A DNA stretch of 64,000 nt from assembly GCA_003248805.1 (NCBI GenBank), contig QFQY01000011.1, positions 1-64,000 of the forward strand, read 5' to 3'. The position numbers were made by a program, and so were the translations under genes. Source of the DNA: Chelatococcus sp. (GTDB lineage: Bacteria > Pseudomonadota > Alphaproteobacteria > Rhizobiales > Beijerinckiaceae). The notes beneath the pieces are model-generated. The model saw only the letters and a list, made by a program, of their open reading frames with translations, had not been told where the DNA came from and searched no databases. This document shows positions 51,066-63,141 of this stretch, in pieces; the first letter of the stretch is position 1; every line of letters starts with the position of its first letter.

Positions 51066-52465
51066 AGCTTGTAGGCCTCCTTGGCGAGGCGGTAGGCGAG
51101 ATCGTGGGCGATCTCGGCCGCCTCGTCCTCCTCCAGCCGGTGCTCGGCGACGAGCCTGGCGAGATAGGTGCAGTCGACACGCCGCGCGAGGTCGTGGCGG
51201 GCGGGGATCGAGAGATAGGCGCGGGTGTCGTCGTTGAAGCCGACGGTGTTGTAGAAGCCGGCCGTCTCCGTCGTCAGCTCGCGGAAGCGCAGCATCGCCT
51301 CCGGCGCGTCGAGGAACCACCAGCCCGGTCCGAGCCTCAGCGCCGGATAGTGGCCGGCGAGGGGCGCGAGCTCGCGCGAATAGACGGTCTCGTCGAGGGT
51401 GAAGGCGATCACGGTCAGGTTCGGCTCGTTGCCGACCGCGTCGAGCAGCGGCTTCAGCGCCGAGACGTATTCGGTGCGGGTCGGGATGTCGGCGCCCATG
51501 TCGCGGCCGAAGGCGGCAAAGAGCTCCGGATTGTGGTTGCGGAAGGAGCCGGGATGGATCTGCAGGACGAGGCCGTCGTCGAGGCTCATCTTCGCCATCT
51601 CGGTCAGCATCTGCCCGCGGAAGAGATCGGCGTCGGCGGCCGTCACCTTGCCCTTGAGCACCTTGGCGTAGAGCTTCTCGGCCTCGGCCTTCGAGAGGTT
51701 CGCGGTGCGCGCCGTGGCGTGGCCGTGGTCGGAGGAGGTGGCGCCACGCTGCTTGAAATAGGCGCGGCGCTGGCGGTGGGCGGCGAGATAGCCGTCCCAG
51801 CTCGCGATATCCTCGCCCGTGAGCTCGCCCAGCGCCTCGACATTGCCGAGAAAGCCCTCGAATTCGGGGTCGACCACGCTGTCGGGCCGGTAGGCGGTGA
51901 CGACCTTGCCGCCCCAGCCGGAGTCGCGGACCATGTCATGCCAGCGCAGATCGTCGAGCGCGCCCTCGGTCGTGCTGATCGCCTCGATGTTGAAACGCTC
52001 GAACAGGGCGCGGGGACGCAGCTCCGGCGCGTCGAGCTTGGCGGCGATCTTGTCGTAGATGCGGTCGGCGCTCTCCGCCGAGAGGCGTTCGTTGACGCCG
52101 AAGATCGTGGAGGCCGCATGCTCGAACCACAGCCGCGTCGGAGTGCCGCGGAAGAGATGCCAGTGGCTGGCGAAGAGCTTCCAGATCCTGCGCGGGTCGG
52201 TCTCGACCTCGCCGCCGTCCTTGCGGGCGATGCCGAGCTGCTCCAGCCGCACGCCCTGGGAGTAGAGCATCCGGAAGATGTAGTGGTCGGGCTTGACGAA
52301 GAGCGTCGCCGGATCCGGAAAGGCCTCGTCCTCGGCATACCAGCGCGGGTCGGTGTGGCCGTGCGGGGAGATGATCGGCAGGTCCCGGACGGTGGCGAAA
52401 AGCCGGCGGGCGATGCCGCGCGTCACGGGATCGGCGGGAAACAGGCGGTCGTCGTGCAGCAGCAT
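51062..52465 (-). CDS. uxaC: Glucuronate isomerase
   Basis: A 467-residue UxaC that isomerises D-glucuronate to D-fructuronate (and galacturonate to tagaturonate) as the first step of hexuronate breakdown. Family blocks include LPIISPHGHTDPRWYAEDEAFPDPATLFVKPDHYIFRMLYSQGV, VVTAYRPDSVVDPEFEGF and GWWFLDAPEAMLRFRELTTETAGFYNTVGFNDDTRA. It is the first gene of a two-gene minus-strand operon with uxuB. A palindrome sits in its upstream region. Confidence 0.95.
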   Translation of the reverse strand: MLLHDDRLFPADPVTRGIARRLFATVRDLPIISPHGHTDPRWYAEDEAFPDPATLFVKPDHYIFRMLYSQGVRLEQLGIARKDGGEVETDPRRIWKLFASHWHLFRGTPTRLWFEHAASTIFGVNERLSAESADRIYDKIAAKLDAPELRPRALFERFNIEAISTTEGALDDLRWHDMVRDSGWGGKVVTAYRPDSVVDPEFEGFLGNVEALGELTGEDIASWDGYLAAHRQRRAYFKQRGATSSDHGHATARTANLSKAEAEKLYAKVLKGKVTAADADLFRGQMLTEMAKMSLDDGLVLQIHPGSFRNHNPELFAAFGRDMGADIPTRTEYVSALKPLLDAVGNEPNLTVIAFTLDETVYSRELAPLAGHYPALRLGPGWWFLDAPEAMLRFRELTTETAGFYNTVGFNDDTRAYLSIPARHDLARRVDCTYLARLVAEHRLEEDEAAEIAHDLAYRLAKEAYKL

Positions 52466-52527
52466 GATCGTGTTCTCGTGATGACGCCGGGACCATAGGC
52501 AGGAGCGCGCCCGAGATCAACAAAACT

Positions 52528-52543
52528 CATATACTAGTATGGT
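52528..52543. promoter_or_regulatory. Candidate hexuronate operator upstream of uxaC
   Basis: The 10-bp palindrome ATACTAGTAT (52531-52540) lies in an AT-rich patch 66 bp before the uxaC start and about 120 bp before the divergent amidase. GntR-type hexuronate regulators often bind similar TA-rich dyads, but no regulator gene is adjacent. Confidence 0.45.
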
Positions 52544-52659
52544 AGGGGTATCGAGCGTTTCCGGCCCGGCTTTTGCTCGCCCGACGAGGCTCCGCCGTGC
52601 ATTCTCGCCGCGACCGAGCCGCCTGCCTCCTAGTACCGCCTGCCCGATGAGGACCGCCG

Positions 52660-54042
52660 ATGACGAACCCCGCCGATCTGAGCGCCGCCGAACTGCTCAC
52701 CGCCTATCGCAACGGGACGCTCTCCCCCGTCGAGGCGACGCGCGCCGTGATCGCGCGGATCGAGGCGCTGGAGCCCAAGCTCAACGCCCTCTACGCCTTC
52801 GATCCGGAAGGCGCGCTCGCGGCGGCGCGCGAATCCGAGGCGCGCTGGCGCAAGGGCGAGGCATTGCCGCTCGATGGCGTGCCGGGCACCATCAAGGAGA
52901 ACCTCGCCACCAAGGGCGTGCCGATGCCGCTCGGCACGGCGGCGCGCGACCTGACCCCGATGGCGGCCGATGCCCCGCCGACGGCGCGCCTGCGCGAAGC
53001 CGGTGTCGTCCGGCTGGGCGCGACGACGATGCCCGACTACGGCATGCTGTCGTCCGGCCTGTCGAGCTTCCACAAGCTGGCCCGCAATCCCTGGGACATC
53101 ACCAAGAATCCGGGCGGCTCCTCCGCCGGGGCGGGCAGCGCGGGGGCCGCGGGCTACGGGCCTCTGCATATCGGCACGGATATCGGCGGCTCGATCCGCC
53201 TGCCGGCCGGATGGTGCGGCCTCGTCGGGCTGAAGCCGAGCTTCGGGCGCGTGCCGCTCGACCCGCCCTATTACGGCCGCGCGGCGGGGCCGATGACGCG
53301 CACGGTCGAGGATGCGGCGCTGATGATGCGCGAGCTCTCGAAGCCGGACAGCCGCGACGGCATGAGCCTGCCGCCGGCCGAGATCGACTGGCTCTCGCTC
53401 GGCATCGAGCTCAAGGGGCTGAGGCTGGGATTGCAGCTCGACCCCGGCATCGGCATCCCGGTCGAGCCGCAGACCAGGGCGGCGATCCAGGCCGCGGCCA
53501 AGGCGTTCGCCGATGCGGGCGCCATCGTCGAGGAGGCGCCCGCCTTCCTGACGCGCGAGATGCTGGACGGGCTCGACGATTTCTGGCGTCAGCGCGCCTG
53601 GGCGGATATCGGTGCGCTCACGCCCGAGAAGCAGGCGAAGGTGCTGCCCTATATCTTCGAATGGGCGAAGGGGGGCGAGGCGCTGTCGGGCCTTCGGGTC
53701 TATCGCGGCATGAGCCAGATGATCGCGATCAAGGACGCGGCGCTGAAGCAGAGCGCGCCCTTCGACTTCGTGCTGTCGCCGGTGGCTCCCGTGCCGAGCT
53801 ACGCCGCCGAACTGGCCTCGCCGATCCACGATCCGGCGAAGCCGTTCGAGCATATCTGCTTCACGCTGCCGGCCAACATGTCCGAGCAGCCCTCCGTCGC
53901 CGTCCATGCGGCGATGACCTCCGGAGGGTTGCCGATCGGCCTGCAGATCACGGGCCGGCGCTTCGACGATCTCGGCGTGTTGCGCATGGCCAAGGCCTGG
54001 GAGGTGCTGCGCGCGCCGATGCCGCCCTGGCCGGTCGGGTAG
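52660..54042 (+). CDS. Amidase-signature family amidase
   Basis: A 460-residue amidase with the Ser-cisSer-Lys triad Lys79 (GVPGTIKENL), Ser154 (PGGSSAGAG) and Ser178 (TDIGGSIRLPAGWCGLVGLKPSFGR). It hydrolyses an unknown amide in the cytoplasm. It is distinct from the AtzE-like and AtzF proteins of the nitrogen cluster and has no GatB/GatC partner here, so it is not a Glu-tRNA amidotransferase subunit. Divergent from uxaC, followed by a family B repeat. Confidence 0.88.
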   Translation: MTNPADLSAAELLTAYRNGTLSPVEATRAVIARIEALEPKLNALYAFDPEGALAAARESEARWRKGEALPLDGVPGTIKENLATKGVPMPLGTAARDLTPMAADAPPTARLREAGVVRLGATTMPDYGMLSSGLSSFHKLARNPWDITKNPGGSSAGAGSAGAAGYGPLHIGTDIGGSIRLPAGWCGLVGLKPSFGRVPLDPPYYGRAAGPMTRTVEDAALMMRELSKPDSRDGMSLPPAEIDWLSLGIELKGLRLGLQLDPGIGIPVEPQTRAAIQAAAKAFADAGAIVEEAPAFLTREMLDGLDDFWRQRAWADIGALTPEKQAKVLPYIFEWAKGGEALSGLRVYRGMSQMIAIKDAALKQSAPFDFVLSPVAPVPSYAAELASPIHDPAKPFEHICFTLPANMSEQPSVAVHAAMTSGGLPIGLQITGRRFDDLGVLRMAKAWEVLRAPMPPWPVG

Positions 54043-54065
54043 GGCGCGTCAATCTCGGCGCGCTC

Positions 54066-54148
54066 GTCATTGCGAGCGTAAGCGAAGCAATCCAGGGGAC
54101 GTTGCGGACCTCTGGATCGCTTCGTCGCTGGCGCTCCTCGCAATGACG
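54066..54148. repeat. Family B palindromic repeat between convergent amidase and DUF4337 genes
   Basis: GTCATTGCGAGCG...AAGCAATCCAGG and CTGGATCGCTTCGTCGC...CTCCTCGCAATGACG, filling the gap between convergent genes. The inner arm has one GATCGC change relative to other copies. Confidence 0.88.
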
Positions 54149-54154
54149 TGCGGT

Positions 54155-54715
54155 TCAGAACAGCAGATGCGGCGCGAAGAGCGCGAGGCCCATGAAGCCG
54201 ATCGCCGCCACGCCGAGGCCGCCGCCGACGAGGGCCAGGAGGCCGACGCCGGTGATGATCGAGGCCGAGGCGACGACGATGCCGATCTGGAGCATGCCGG
54301 AGGCGATCTCGAAGTTCTCGTCGCGCGCCTTGTAGTCGTCTCGCTCCTGCTCCGTCTTCCTGGCGCGGGCCATCAGCTCCTTGCGGCCCTCGTTGGTCTC
54401 CGGCTCGGATTCGTAGCGGGCGATCGTCGCCTTCCAGCCATCGACGCGCATCTGGAGGCGCCGGCGGGTCGCCTCGTCCGTCGTTCCGGCTATCTCGACC
54501 TCCATCGCCTCGGCGGCGGTGCGGACCACCGTGCCGCGGATCGTCTTGGCCTGGAAGAACGACCAGAGATTGGAGGCATCGATGTTCTTGGCGATGGCCT
54601 CGTTCTGCGCCTGCTTGCCGCCGATCTCGGCGAGCGCGAGCAGCAGCGCCAGCACCGCGATCAGCAGCGCGATTTTCTTGTTCCCGCCCTCGGGCGGCTC
54701 GATATGTCCGGACAC
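54155..54715 (-). CDS. DUF4337 family membrane protein
   Basis: A 186-residue protein with an N-terminal helix (KIALLIAVLALLLALAEI), a charged cytosolic or periplasmic middle (NEAIAKNIDASNLWSFFQAKTIRGT...ARKTEQERDDYKARDENFEIASG) and two C-terminal helices (GIVVASASIITGVGLLALVGGGLGVAAIGFMGLALFAPHLLF). This matches the DUF4337 architecture. Function unknown. Confidence 0.85.
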   Translation of the reverse strand: MSGHIEPPEGGNKKIALLIAVLALLLALAEIGGKQAQNEAIAKNIDASNLWSFFQAKTIRGTVVRTAAEAMEVEIAGTTDEATRRRLQMRVDGWKATIARYESEPETNEGRKELMARARKTEQERDDYKARDENFEIASGMLQIGIVVASASIITGVGLLALVGGGLGVAAIGFMGLALFAPHLLF

Positions 54716-54785
54716 GAATCAGATTCCCCCAAGCGTCGCGCTGGCGGGCTCTTAATGCTTTCCGCTCAGGCAGCAAGGGGGCGTC

Positions 54786-54872
54786 GTCATTGCGAGCGCA
54801 GCGAAGCAATCCGGCATCGCAGAACTCTACGCCCATCTGGATTGCTTCGTCGCTTCGCTCCTCGCAATGACG
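54786..54872. repeat. Family B palindromic repeat between xerC and DUF4337
   Basis: GTCATTGCGAGCGCAGCGAAGCAATCC and GGATTGCTTCGTCGCTTCGCTCCTCGCAATGAC. It immediately follows the xerC stop and precedes the DUF4337 start on the same strand. Confidence 0.9.
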
Positions 54873-54879
54873 AGATGCG

Positions 54880-55809
54880 CTATGCTGAGCGGGAGCGCGG
54901 ATGGGCTGCGTCATAGGCCGCGAGAAGGCGCGCGGAGTCGATGCGGGTGTAGATCTGCGTCGTCGAGAGCGAGGCGTGGCCGAGCAGTTCCTGGATCGCG
55001 CGAAGGTCGCCGCCGCGCCCGAGCAGATGCGTCGCGAAGGAGTGGCGCAGCGCGTGCGGCGTGGCCGAGGAGGGGAGGCCGAGCGCACCGCGCAGCCCCT
55101 CGACCGCGAGCTGGATGATGCGTGGCGAGAGCGGCCCGCCCTTGGCGCCGACGAAGAGCGGCCCCTCCGGCGGCAGGCGCCAGGGGCAGAGCGCGAGGTA
55201 GTCCGCGATCGCCGTCACCACGACCGGCAGCACAGGAACCATGCGCGTCTTGTTGCCCTTGCCGATAACGGTGAGCGTGTCGCCGGGGCTGGTGGGGGCC
55301 TGGGAACGGGAGAGCGAGAGAGCCTCGGAGATGCGCAGGCCGCTGCCATAGAGAAGGCTCAGCACGGCGGCGTCGCGCGACAGGATCCATTGCGGCCGGT
55401 CTTCGCCCGCGCGGCTGTCGGCCTGCGTCACGGCCCTGGCCGCGACGGCCTCGAGCGGGCGGGGCAGGCCCTTGCCGATGCGGGGCCCGCGCGTCGCGGC
55501 GAAGGCGGCGGCGGTGAGCCTGCCGGTGCGTTCGCCGAAGCGGGCGAAGGAGCGCAGCGCCGCGAGCTGGCGCATCAGCGTGCGGTTGCCGATGCCGTCG
55601 CGCCGGCGCTGGCCGAGGAAGGCGCGCAGATCGACCGGCTTCAGCGCCGCGATACCGGCGACGGAAGGGGGGGCGCCGAGATGATCGGTCAGGAAGGCGG
55701 TGAACTGGCCGAGGTCGCGCGCATAGGCTTCCAGCGTCTTCGGCGAGAGCCTTCGCTCGGCGCCGAGATGGGCCAGCCAGTCGCGACGGAGGGGTTCGAG
55801 GTCGGTCAT
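54880..55809 (-). CDS. xerC: Tyrosine recombinase XerC
   Basis: A 309-residue tyrosine recombinase that with XerD resolves chromosome dimers at dif. It has an N-terminal SAM-like core-binding domain (LAHLGAERRLSPKTLEAYARDLGQFTAFL) and a catalytic domain with Arg in YGSGLRISEAL, Lys in IGKGNKTRMVPV, HALRHSFATHLL, LGHASLSTTQIYTR. All catalytic residues are present. Divergent from priA, a neighbour arrangement common in Hyphomicrobiales, so this is the housekeeping enzyme and not a phage integrase. Confidence 0.93.
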   Translation of the reverse strand: MTDLEPLRRDWLAHLGAERRLSPKTLEAYARDLGQFTAFLTDHLGAPPSVAGIAALKPVDLRAFLGQRRRDGIGNRTLMRQLAALRSFARFGERTGRLTAAAFAATRGPRIGKGLPRPLEAVAARAVTQADSRAGEDRPQWILSRDAAVLSLLYGSGLRISEALSLSRSQAPTSPGDTLTVIGKGNKTRMVPVLPVVVTAIADYLALCPWRLPPEGPLFVGAKGGPLSPRIIQLAVEGLRGALGLPSSATPHALRHSFATHLLGRGGDLRAIQELLGHASLSTTQIYTRIDSARLLAAYDAAHPRSRSA

Positions 55810-55829
55810 GGTCGATCTCTGCCGTGGCC

Positions 55830-55908
55830 GTCATGGTCGGCCTTGAGCCGACCATCTCTTCCCGCGCTTGAACGTCAAGAGATGCTCGGGGCGAGCCCGA
55901 GCATGATG
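55830..55908. repeat. Family A palindromic repeat between xerC and priA
   Basis: GTCATGGTCGGCCTTGAGCCGACCATCTC then GAGATGCTCGGGGCGAGCCCGAGCATGAT. It has the same two-stem layout as the copy inside phnI and lies in the divergent upstream region. Confidence 0.9.
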
Positions 55909-55973
55909 CGCGATCCTGGCGAGCATGCCGCTCCTGCCTTAACACTCCCCGAATCGGTGCTAGACACGGCTCC

Positions 55974-58160
55974 ATGAGCGAGGCGGCGGCAACGGCGGAG
56001 ACGGGCGGCACGGTTGAGGTGCTGATTCCGCTCGGGCTCGACCAGGCCTACAGCTATGCCGTGCCCGCCGGGCTGGCGCTGGCACCGGGCGACGTGGTGC
56101 AGGTGCCGCTCGGGCCGCGCGAGACGGTCGGCGTCGTCTGGGAGACGGGCGCCGGGCGAGGCGGCAATCTCAAACGCGTCACCGCCAGGCTCGACATGCC
56201 GCCGCTCGATCCGGCGTTGATGAAGCTCGTCGACTGGGTGGCGTGGTACACGCTCGCGCCCAAGGGCTCGGTGCTGGCGCTGGCGCTGCGCCGGCCGCCG
56301 GACGACACGCCGGAGCGGCCGAAGCTGGGCGTCAGGCTCGCCGGCGCGCCGCCCGCGCGCATGACGCCGGCTCGGGCGCGGGCCGTCGCCGCCGCGCAGG
56401 GCGGGCTGCTGATCGCGAAATCGGCACTGGCCGAGGCCGCCTCCGTCAGCACGGCGGTGATCGACGCGCTGGTCGATGCCGGCACTTTCGCCGTCGAGCC
56501 GCTGCCGCGCGAGGCCATCGCCGCCAGCCCCGATCCGGAGCATGCCGAGCCGGCGCTGTCCGAGCCCCAGGCCGCGGCGGCGGCGGCCCTGGTCGCTTCG
56601 GTCAGGGCCGCCGATTTCGCCGTGACGCTGCTCGAGGGCGTCACCGGCTCCGGCAAGACGGAGGTCTATTTCGAGGCCGTCGCCGAGGCGATCCGGCAGG
56701 GACGCCAGAGCCTGATCCTGATGCCGGAGATCGCGCTGACGGCGCAGTTCATCGACCGTTTCGAGGCCCGCTTCGGGGTGAAGCCGGGGCTGTGGCATTC
56801 GGGCGTGTCGGGCCGCAAGCGCGAGCGGCTGCAGGCGGCGATCGCCGCCGGCGAGGCGAAGGTCGTCGCGGGCGCGCGCTCGGCGCTGTTCCTGCCCTAT
56901 CGCGATCTCGGGCTGATCGTCGTCGACGAGGAGCACGAGGCCGCCTACAAGCAGGAGGACGGCGTCACCTATCACGCGCGCGACATGGCGGTGGTGCGCG
57001 GGCGCATCGAGAAGGCGCCGGTCATCCTGGCTTCCGCGACACCGTCGCTGGAGAGCCGCGTCAATGCGGAGAAGGGCCGCTACGCGCATGTGAGGCTGCC
57101 GGAGCGCTTCGGCGGGCGGACGCTGCCGACGCTGGGCCTGATCGACCTGCGCCAGGACAAGCCGCAGCGCGGGCACTGGATCTCCGCGACGCTACGCAAG
57201 GCGGTGGAGGCGAATCTGGAGGCCGGCGAGCAGTCGCTGCTCTTCCTCAACCGGCGCGGCTATGCGCCGCTGACGCTGTGCCGCGACTGCGGGCATCGCT
57301 TCCAGTGCCCGAACTGCTCGACCTGGCTGGTCGACCACCGTTTCCGCCGGGCGCTGGTCTGCCATCATTGCGGGCATGTCGAGCGGCGCCCGCACGAATG
57401 CCCGCAATGCCATGCGCAGGAGAGCCTCGTCGCCTGCGGGCCGGGGGTGGAGCGGCTGGCGGAGGAGGTCGCGACGCTGTTCCCCGACGCGCGCTCCATC
57501 GTGCTGTCGAGCGATTTTCCCGGCGGGACGGAACGGCTGAAGCAGGAGCTCATGTCCGTCGCGAATGGCGAGTTCGACATCGTCGTCGGCACGCAGCTCG
57601 TCGCCAAGGGCCATAACTTCCCGGGCATGACGCTGGTCGGCGTCATCGATGCCGATCTCGGCCTGACCTCGGGCGACCCGCGCGCGGCCGAACGGACCTT
57701 CCAGGTGCTGCGCCAGGTGACGGGCCGGGCCGGGCGCGGCGAAAAGCCGGGGCGCGCGCTGCTCCAGACGCACGATCCGTCCCATCCCGTCCTGAAGGCT
57801 CTCGTCTCCGGCGATCCGGAGCGCTTCTACGCGGCCGAGACGGCCGCGCGCGAGGCCGCCGGGCTGCCGCCCTTCGGCCGGCTCGCGGCGCTGATCGTCT
57901 CGGCCAATGCGCAGGGAGAGGCGGAGGGGCATGCCCGGGCGCTGGCGCGCTGCGCCGAGGCCCCTGCCGACGTCTTCGTGCTGGGGCCGGCGGAGGCGCC
58001 GCTGGCCGTGCTGCGCGGGCGCCACCGCATGCGGCTGATCGTCAAGACGCCGCGCGAATTCGATTTGCAGGGCTATCTGCGGAGCTGGCTGGCGCGGGCG
58101 GGGCGGCCGAAAGGCTCGGTTCGGGTGCAGATCGACGTCGATCCGCAGAGCTTTCTCTGA
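55974..58160 (+). CDS. priA: Primosomal protein N' (PriA helicase)
   Basis: A 728-residue PriA, a superfamily 2 3'-5' helicase that reloads DnaB at stalled forks. It has the N-terminal 3'BD (VLIPLGLDQAYSYAVPAGLALAPGDVVQVPLG), Walker A GVTGSGKTEVYF (about 221-232), DEEH box (VVDEEHEAAYKQEDG), zinc-binding cysteine clusters (CRDCGHRFQCPNCS, CHHCGHVERRPHECPQCHA) and helicase motifs V/VI (DLGLTSGDPRAAERTFQVLRQVTGRAGRG). The atp operon starts 234 bp downstream. Confidence 0.96.
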   Translation: MSEAAATAETGGTVEVLIPLGLDQAYSYAVPAGLALAPGDVVQVPLGPRETVGVVWETGAGRGGNLKRVTARLDMPPLDPALMKLVDWVAWYTLAPKGSVLALALRRPPDDTPERPKLGVRLAGAPPARMTPARARAVAAAQGGLLIAKSALAEAASVSTAVIDALVDAGTFAVEPLPREAIAASPDPEHAEPALSEPQAAAAAALVASVRAADFAVTLLEGVTGSGKTEVYFEAVAEAIRQGRQSLILMPEIALTAQFIDRFEARFGVKPGLWHSGVSGRKRERLQAAIAAGEAKVVAGARSALFLPYRDLGLIVVDEEHEAAYKQEDGVTYHARDMAVVRGRIEKAPVILASATPSLESRVNAEKGRYAHVRLPERFGGRTLPTLGLIDLRQDKPQRGHWISATLRKAVEANLEAGEQSLLFLNRRGYAPLTLCRDCGHRFQCPNCSTWLVDHRFRRALVCHHCGHVERRPHECPQCHAQESLVACGPGVERLAEEVATLFPDARSIVLSSDFPGGTERLKQELMSVANGEFDIVVGTQLVAKGHNFPGMTLVGVIDADLGLTSGDPRAAERTFQVLRQVTGRAGRGEKPGRALLQTHDPSHPVLKALVSGDPERFYAAETAAREAAGLPPFGRLAALIVSANAQGEAEGHARALARCAEAPADVFVLGPAEAPLAVLRGRHRMRLIVKTPREFDLQGYLRSWLARAGRPKGSVRVQIDVDPQSFL

Positions 58161-58394
58161 GGCGTTTCGGCATCGCGGCCGCCCGAATCGGATTTTGCTG
58201 CGCAACGTGCTCATTCGCCGCGTCTTCCGGCGGTTGCGCCCCCCCAAGTCACATGCTAGTGCACCCGCCACAATTAGGTCGTGATGTCGCGCAAGCCGAT
58301 GTCCCGGTCTCAAACATCGCAGCGCCGGGACCATGCACTCCACCTTCTCGCCGAAGGTCGCCGGTGCGGTCCCCTGAAACGAGAGACGTGACGC

Positions 58395-58963
58395 GTGGCT
58401 GAAGGCGGATCGCAGGGCACCCTGGTTTCTGGCGTCGCGGGCCGTTACGCCACGGCGCTGTTCGAGCTGGCGAGCGAGGCGGGCCAGGTCGATGCGGTTT
58501 CCGCCGCGCTTTCGTCCTTCGAGGCGCTGATCGGCGAGAGCGAGGATCTCGCCCGCCTGATCGGCAGCCCGGCCTTCACGGCAGACGAGCAGGTCGCGGC
58601 GATCAAGGCGGTGCTCGAGAAGGTCGGCATCGACGGGCTCGCGGCCAATTTCATCGGTCTGGTCGCCAGCAAGCGCCGTCTCTTCGCGCTGCCGGGCATG
58701 ATCTCCGCCTACAAGAAGCTCGTCGCCGATGCCAAGGGCATCGTCAGCGCCGAGGTGAGCGTCGCCGAGGAACCCAGCGCCAAGCGCGTCGAGGATATCC
58801 GGGCCGCGCTGAAGGATGTCGCCGGCAAGGATGTCGACGTCGCGATCAAGGTCGATCCGTCGCTGATCGGAGGGCTCGTCGTGAAGATGGGTTCCCGCAT
58901 GGTCGACGCGTCGCTGAAGACCAAGCTCAATTCAATTCGTCTCGCCATGAAAGAGGTCGGCTG

Positions 58964-58964
<1 letters not shown>
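58395..58964 (+). CDS. atpH: ATP synthase F1 subunit delta
   Basis: A 189-residue OSCP/delta subunit linking F1 to the peripheral stalk (VAGRYATALFELASEAGQVDAVSAALSSFEALI; LKTKLNSIRLAMKEVG). GTG start at 58395. First gene of atpHAGDC; as usual in alphaproteobacteria the F0 genes are not in this operon. The 234-bp region upstream presumably holds the operon promoter. The stop overlaps the atpA ATG by 1 bp. Confidence 0.96.
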
Positions 58965-60496
<1,532 letters not shown>

Positions 60497-60498
60497 TC

Positions 60499-60581
60499 GT
60501 CATTGCGAGCGCAGCGAAGGCATCCAGCCTCGCTGCGCACGTCCTCTGGATTGCTTCGTCGCTGCGCTCCTCGCAATGACG
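60499..60581. repeat. Family B palindromic repeat inside the atp operon (atpA-atpG)
   Basis: GTCATTGCGAGCGCAGCGAAGGCATCCAG and CTGGATTGCTTCGTCGC...CTCCTCGCAATGACG, starting 3 bp after the atpA stop and ending 20 bp before the atpG start. The arms would form a strong hairpin in the operon mRNA. Confidence 0.92.
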
Positions 60582-60600
60582 AATAGGGGATCGAGAACGG

Positions 60601-61470
60601 ATGCCGTCTCTCAAGGACCTACGTAACCGTATCGCCTCGGTGAAGGCGACGCAGAAGATCACCAAGGCCATGCAGATGGTCGCGGCGGCCAAGCTGCGCC
60701 GCGCCCAGAGCGCGGCCGAGGCGGCACGCCCCTATGCCGAGCGCATGGAGACGGTGCTGGCGAACCTCGCCTCCGGCATCACGGGGTCGAGCGCGCCGAA
60801 GCTGATCGGCGGCACGGGCTCGGACAAGGTGCATCTGCTGGTGGTGTGCACGGCCGAGCGCGGCCTGTGCGGCGCCTTCAACTCCTCGATCGCCCGCCTC
60901 GCGCGTGACCGGGCCATCGCGCTCAAGGGCGAAGGCAAGACGGTCAAGATCATCTGCGTCGGCAAGAAGGGCTACGACATCCTTCGCCGGCAGTTCGGCG
61001 ACGACATCATCCAGCTGATCGACCTGCGCGAGTTCAAGCAGGTCGGCTTCGTCAACGCGGAGACGATCGCCCAGAACATCCTGACGCGCTTCGCCGACGG
61101 CGAGTTCGACGTCGCGACGCTGTTCTTCTCGAAGTTCAAGTCGGTGATCTCGCAGATTCCGACGGCTCAGCGCATCATCCCGGCCGAGATCTCGGAAGGG
61201 ACGAAGACCACCGATGCGGTCTACGATTACGAGCCGGAAGAGGGCGAGATCCTCGAGACGCTGCTGCCGCGCAACCTGACCGTCCAGGTGCTGCGGGCGC
61301 TGCTCGAGAACGCCGCCTCCGAGCAGGGCGCGCGGATGTCCGCGATGGACTCCGCCACGCGCAATGCCGGCGAGATGATCAAGAAGCAGACGCAGCTCTA
61401 CAACCGCTCGCGCCAGGCGATGATCACCAAGGAACTGATCGAGATCATCTCCGGCGCGGAAGCGCTCTGA
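60601..61470 (+). CDS. atpG: ATP synthase F1 subunit gamma
   Basis: A 289-residue gamma subunit, the rotor shaft (MPSLKDLRNRIASVKATQKITKAMQMVAAAKLRRAQ at the N-terminus and SAMDSATRNAGEMIKKQTQLYNRSRQAMITKELIEIISGAEAL at the C-terminus, the two helices of the coiled coil). Separated from atpA by a palindromic repeat and from atpD by 68 bp. Confidence 0.97.
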   Translation: MPSLKDLRNRIASVKATQKITKAMQMVAAAKLRRAQSAAEAARPYAERMETVLANLASGITGSSAPKLIGGTGSDKVHLLVVCTAERGLCGAFNSSIARLARDRAIALKGEGKTVKIICVGKKGYDILRRQFGDDIIQLIDLREFKQVGFVNAETIAQNILTRFADGEFDVATLFFSKFKSVISQIPTAQRIIPAEISEGTKTTDAVYDYEPEEGEILETLLPRNLTVQVLRALLENAASEQGARMSAMDSATRNAGEMIKKQTQLYNRSRQAMITKELIEIISGAEAL

Positions 61471-61538
61471 CAACAGCCTGAAGGGCCGGCGCTCCGGCCG
61501 CAAAGAAACGCCTGAACGCGAATCCGAGGTTCGAGACC

Positions 61539-63026
<1,488 letters not shown>

Positions 63027-63040
63027 GGCTAGCCACAGGC

Positions 63041-63121
63041 GTCATTCTCGGGCTCGTCCCGAGAATCTCATGACCAGACGGAACTGGTTTCCGAGATGAC
63101 CGGGTCGAGCCCGGTCATGAC
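63041..63121. repeat. Family A palindromic repeat inside the atp operon (atpD-atpC)
   Basis: GTCATTCTCGGGCTCGTCCCGAGAATCTCATGA followed by GAGATGACCGGGTCGAGCCCGGTCATGAC. Two adjacent stems between atpD and atpC, both genes being co-oriented. Confidence 0.9.
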
Positions 63122-63141
63122 GGGCCGGGGAGAATGACACG

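Noticed and set aside
27701..54872. Recurrent GTCATTGCGAG repeats as a CRISPR array
   Set aside because: The copies are kilobases apart, individually palindromic and not separated by regular spacers; there are no cas genes.
54880..55809. Tyrosine recombinase as a sign of a genomic island
   Set aside because: It is a complete XerC with priA as divergent neighbour, a common chromosomal arrangement; no tRNA, att site or phage gene is nearby.
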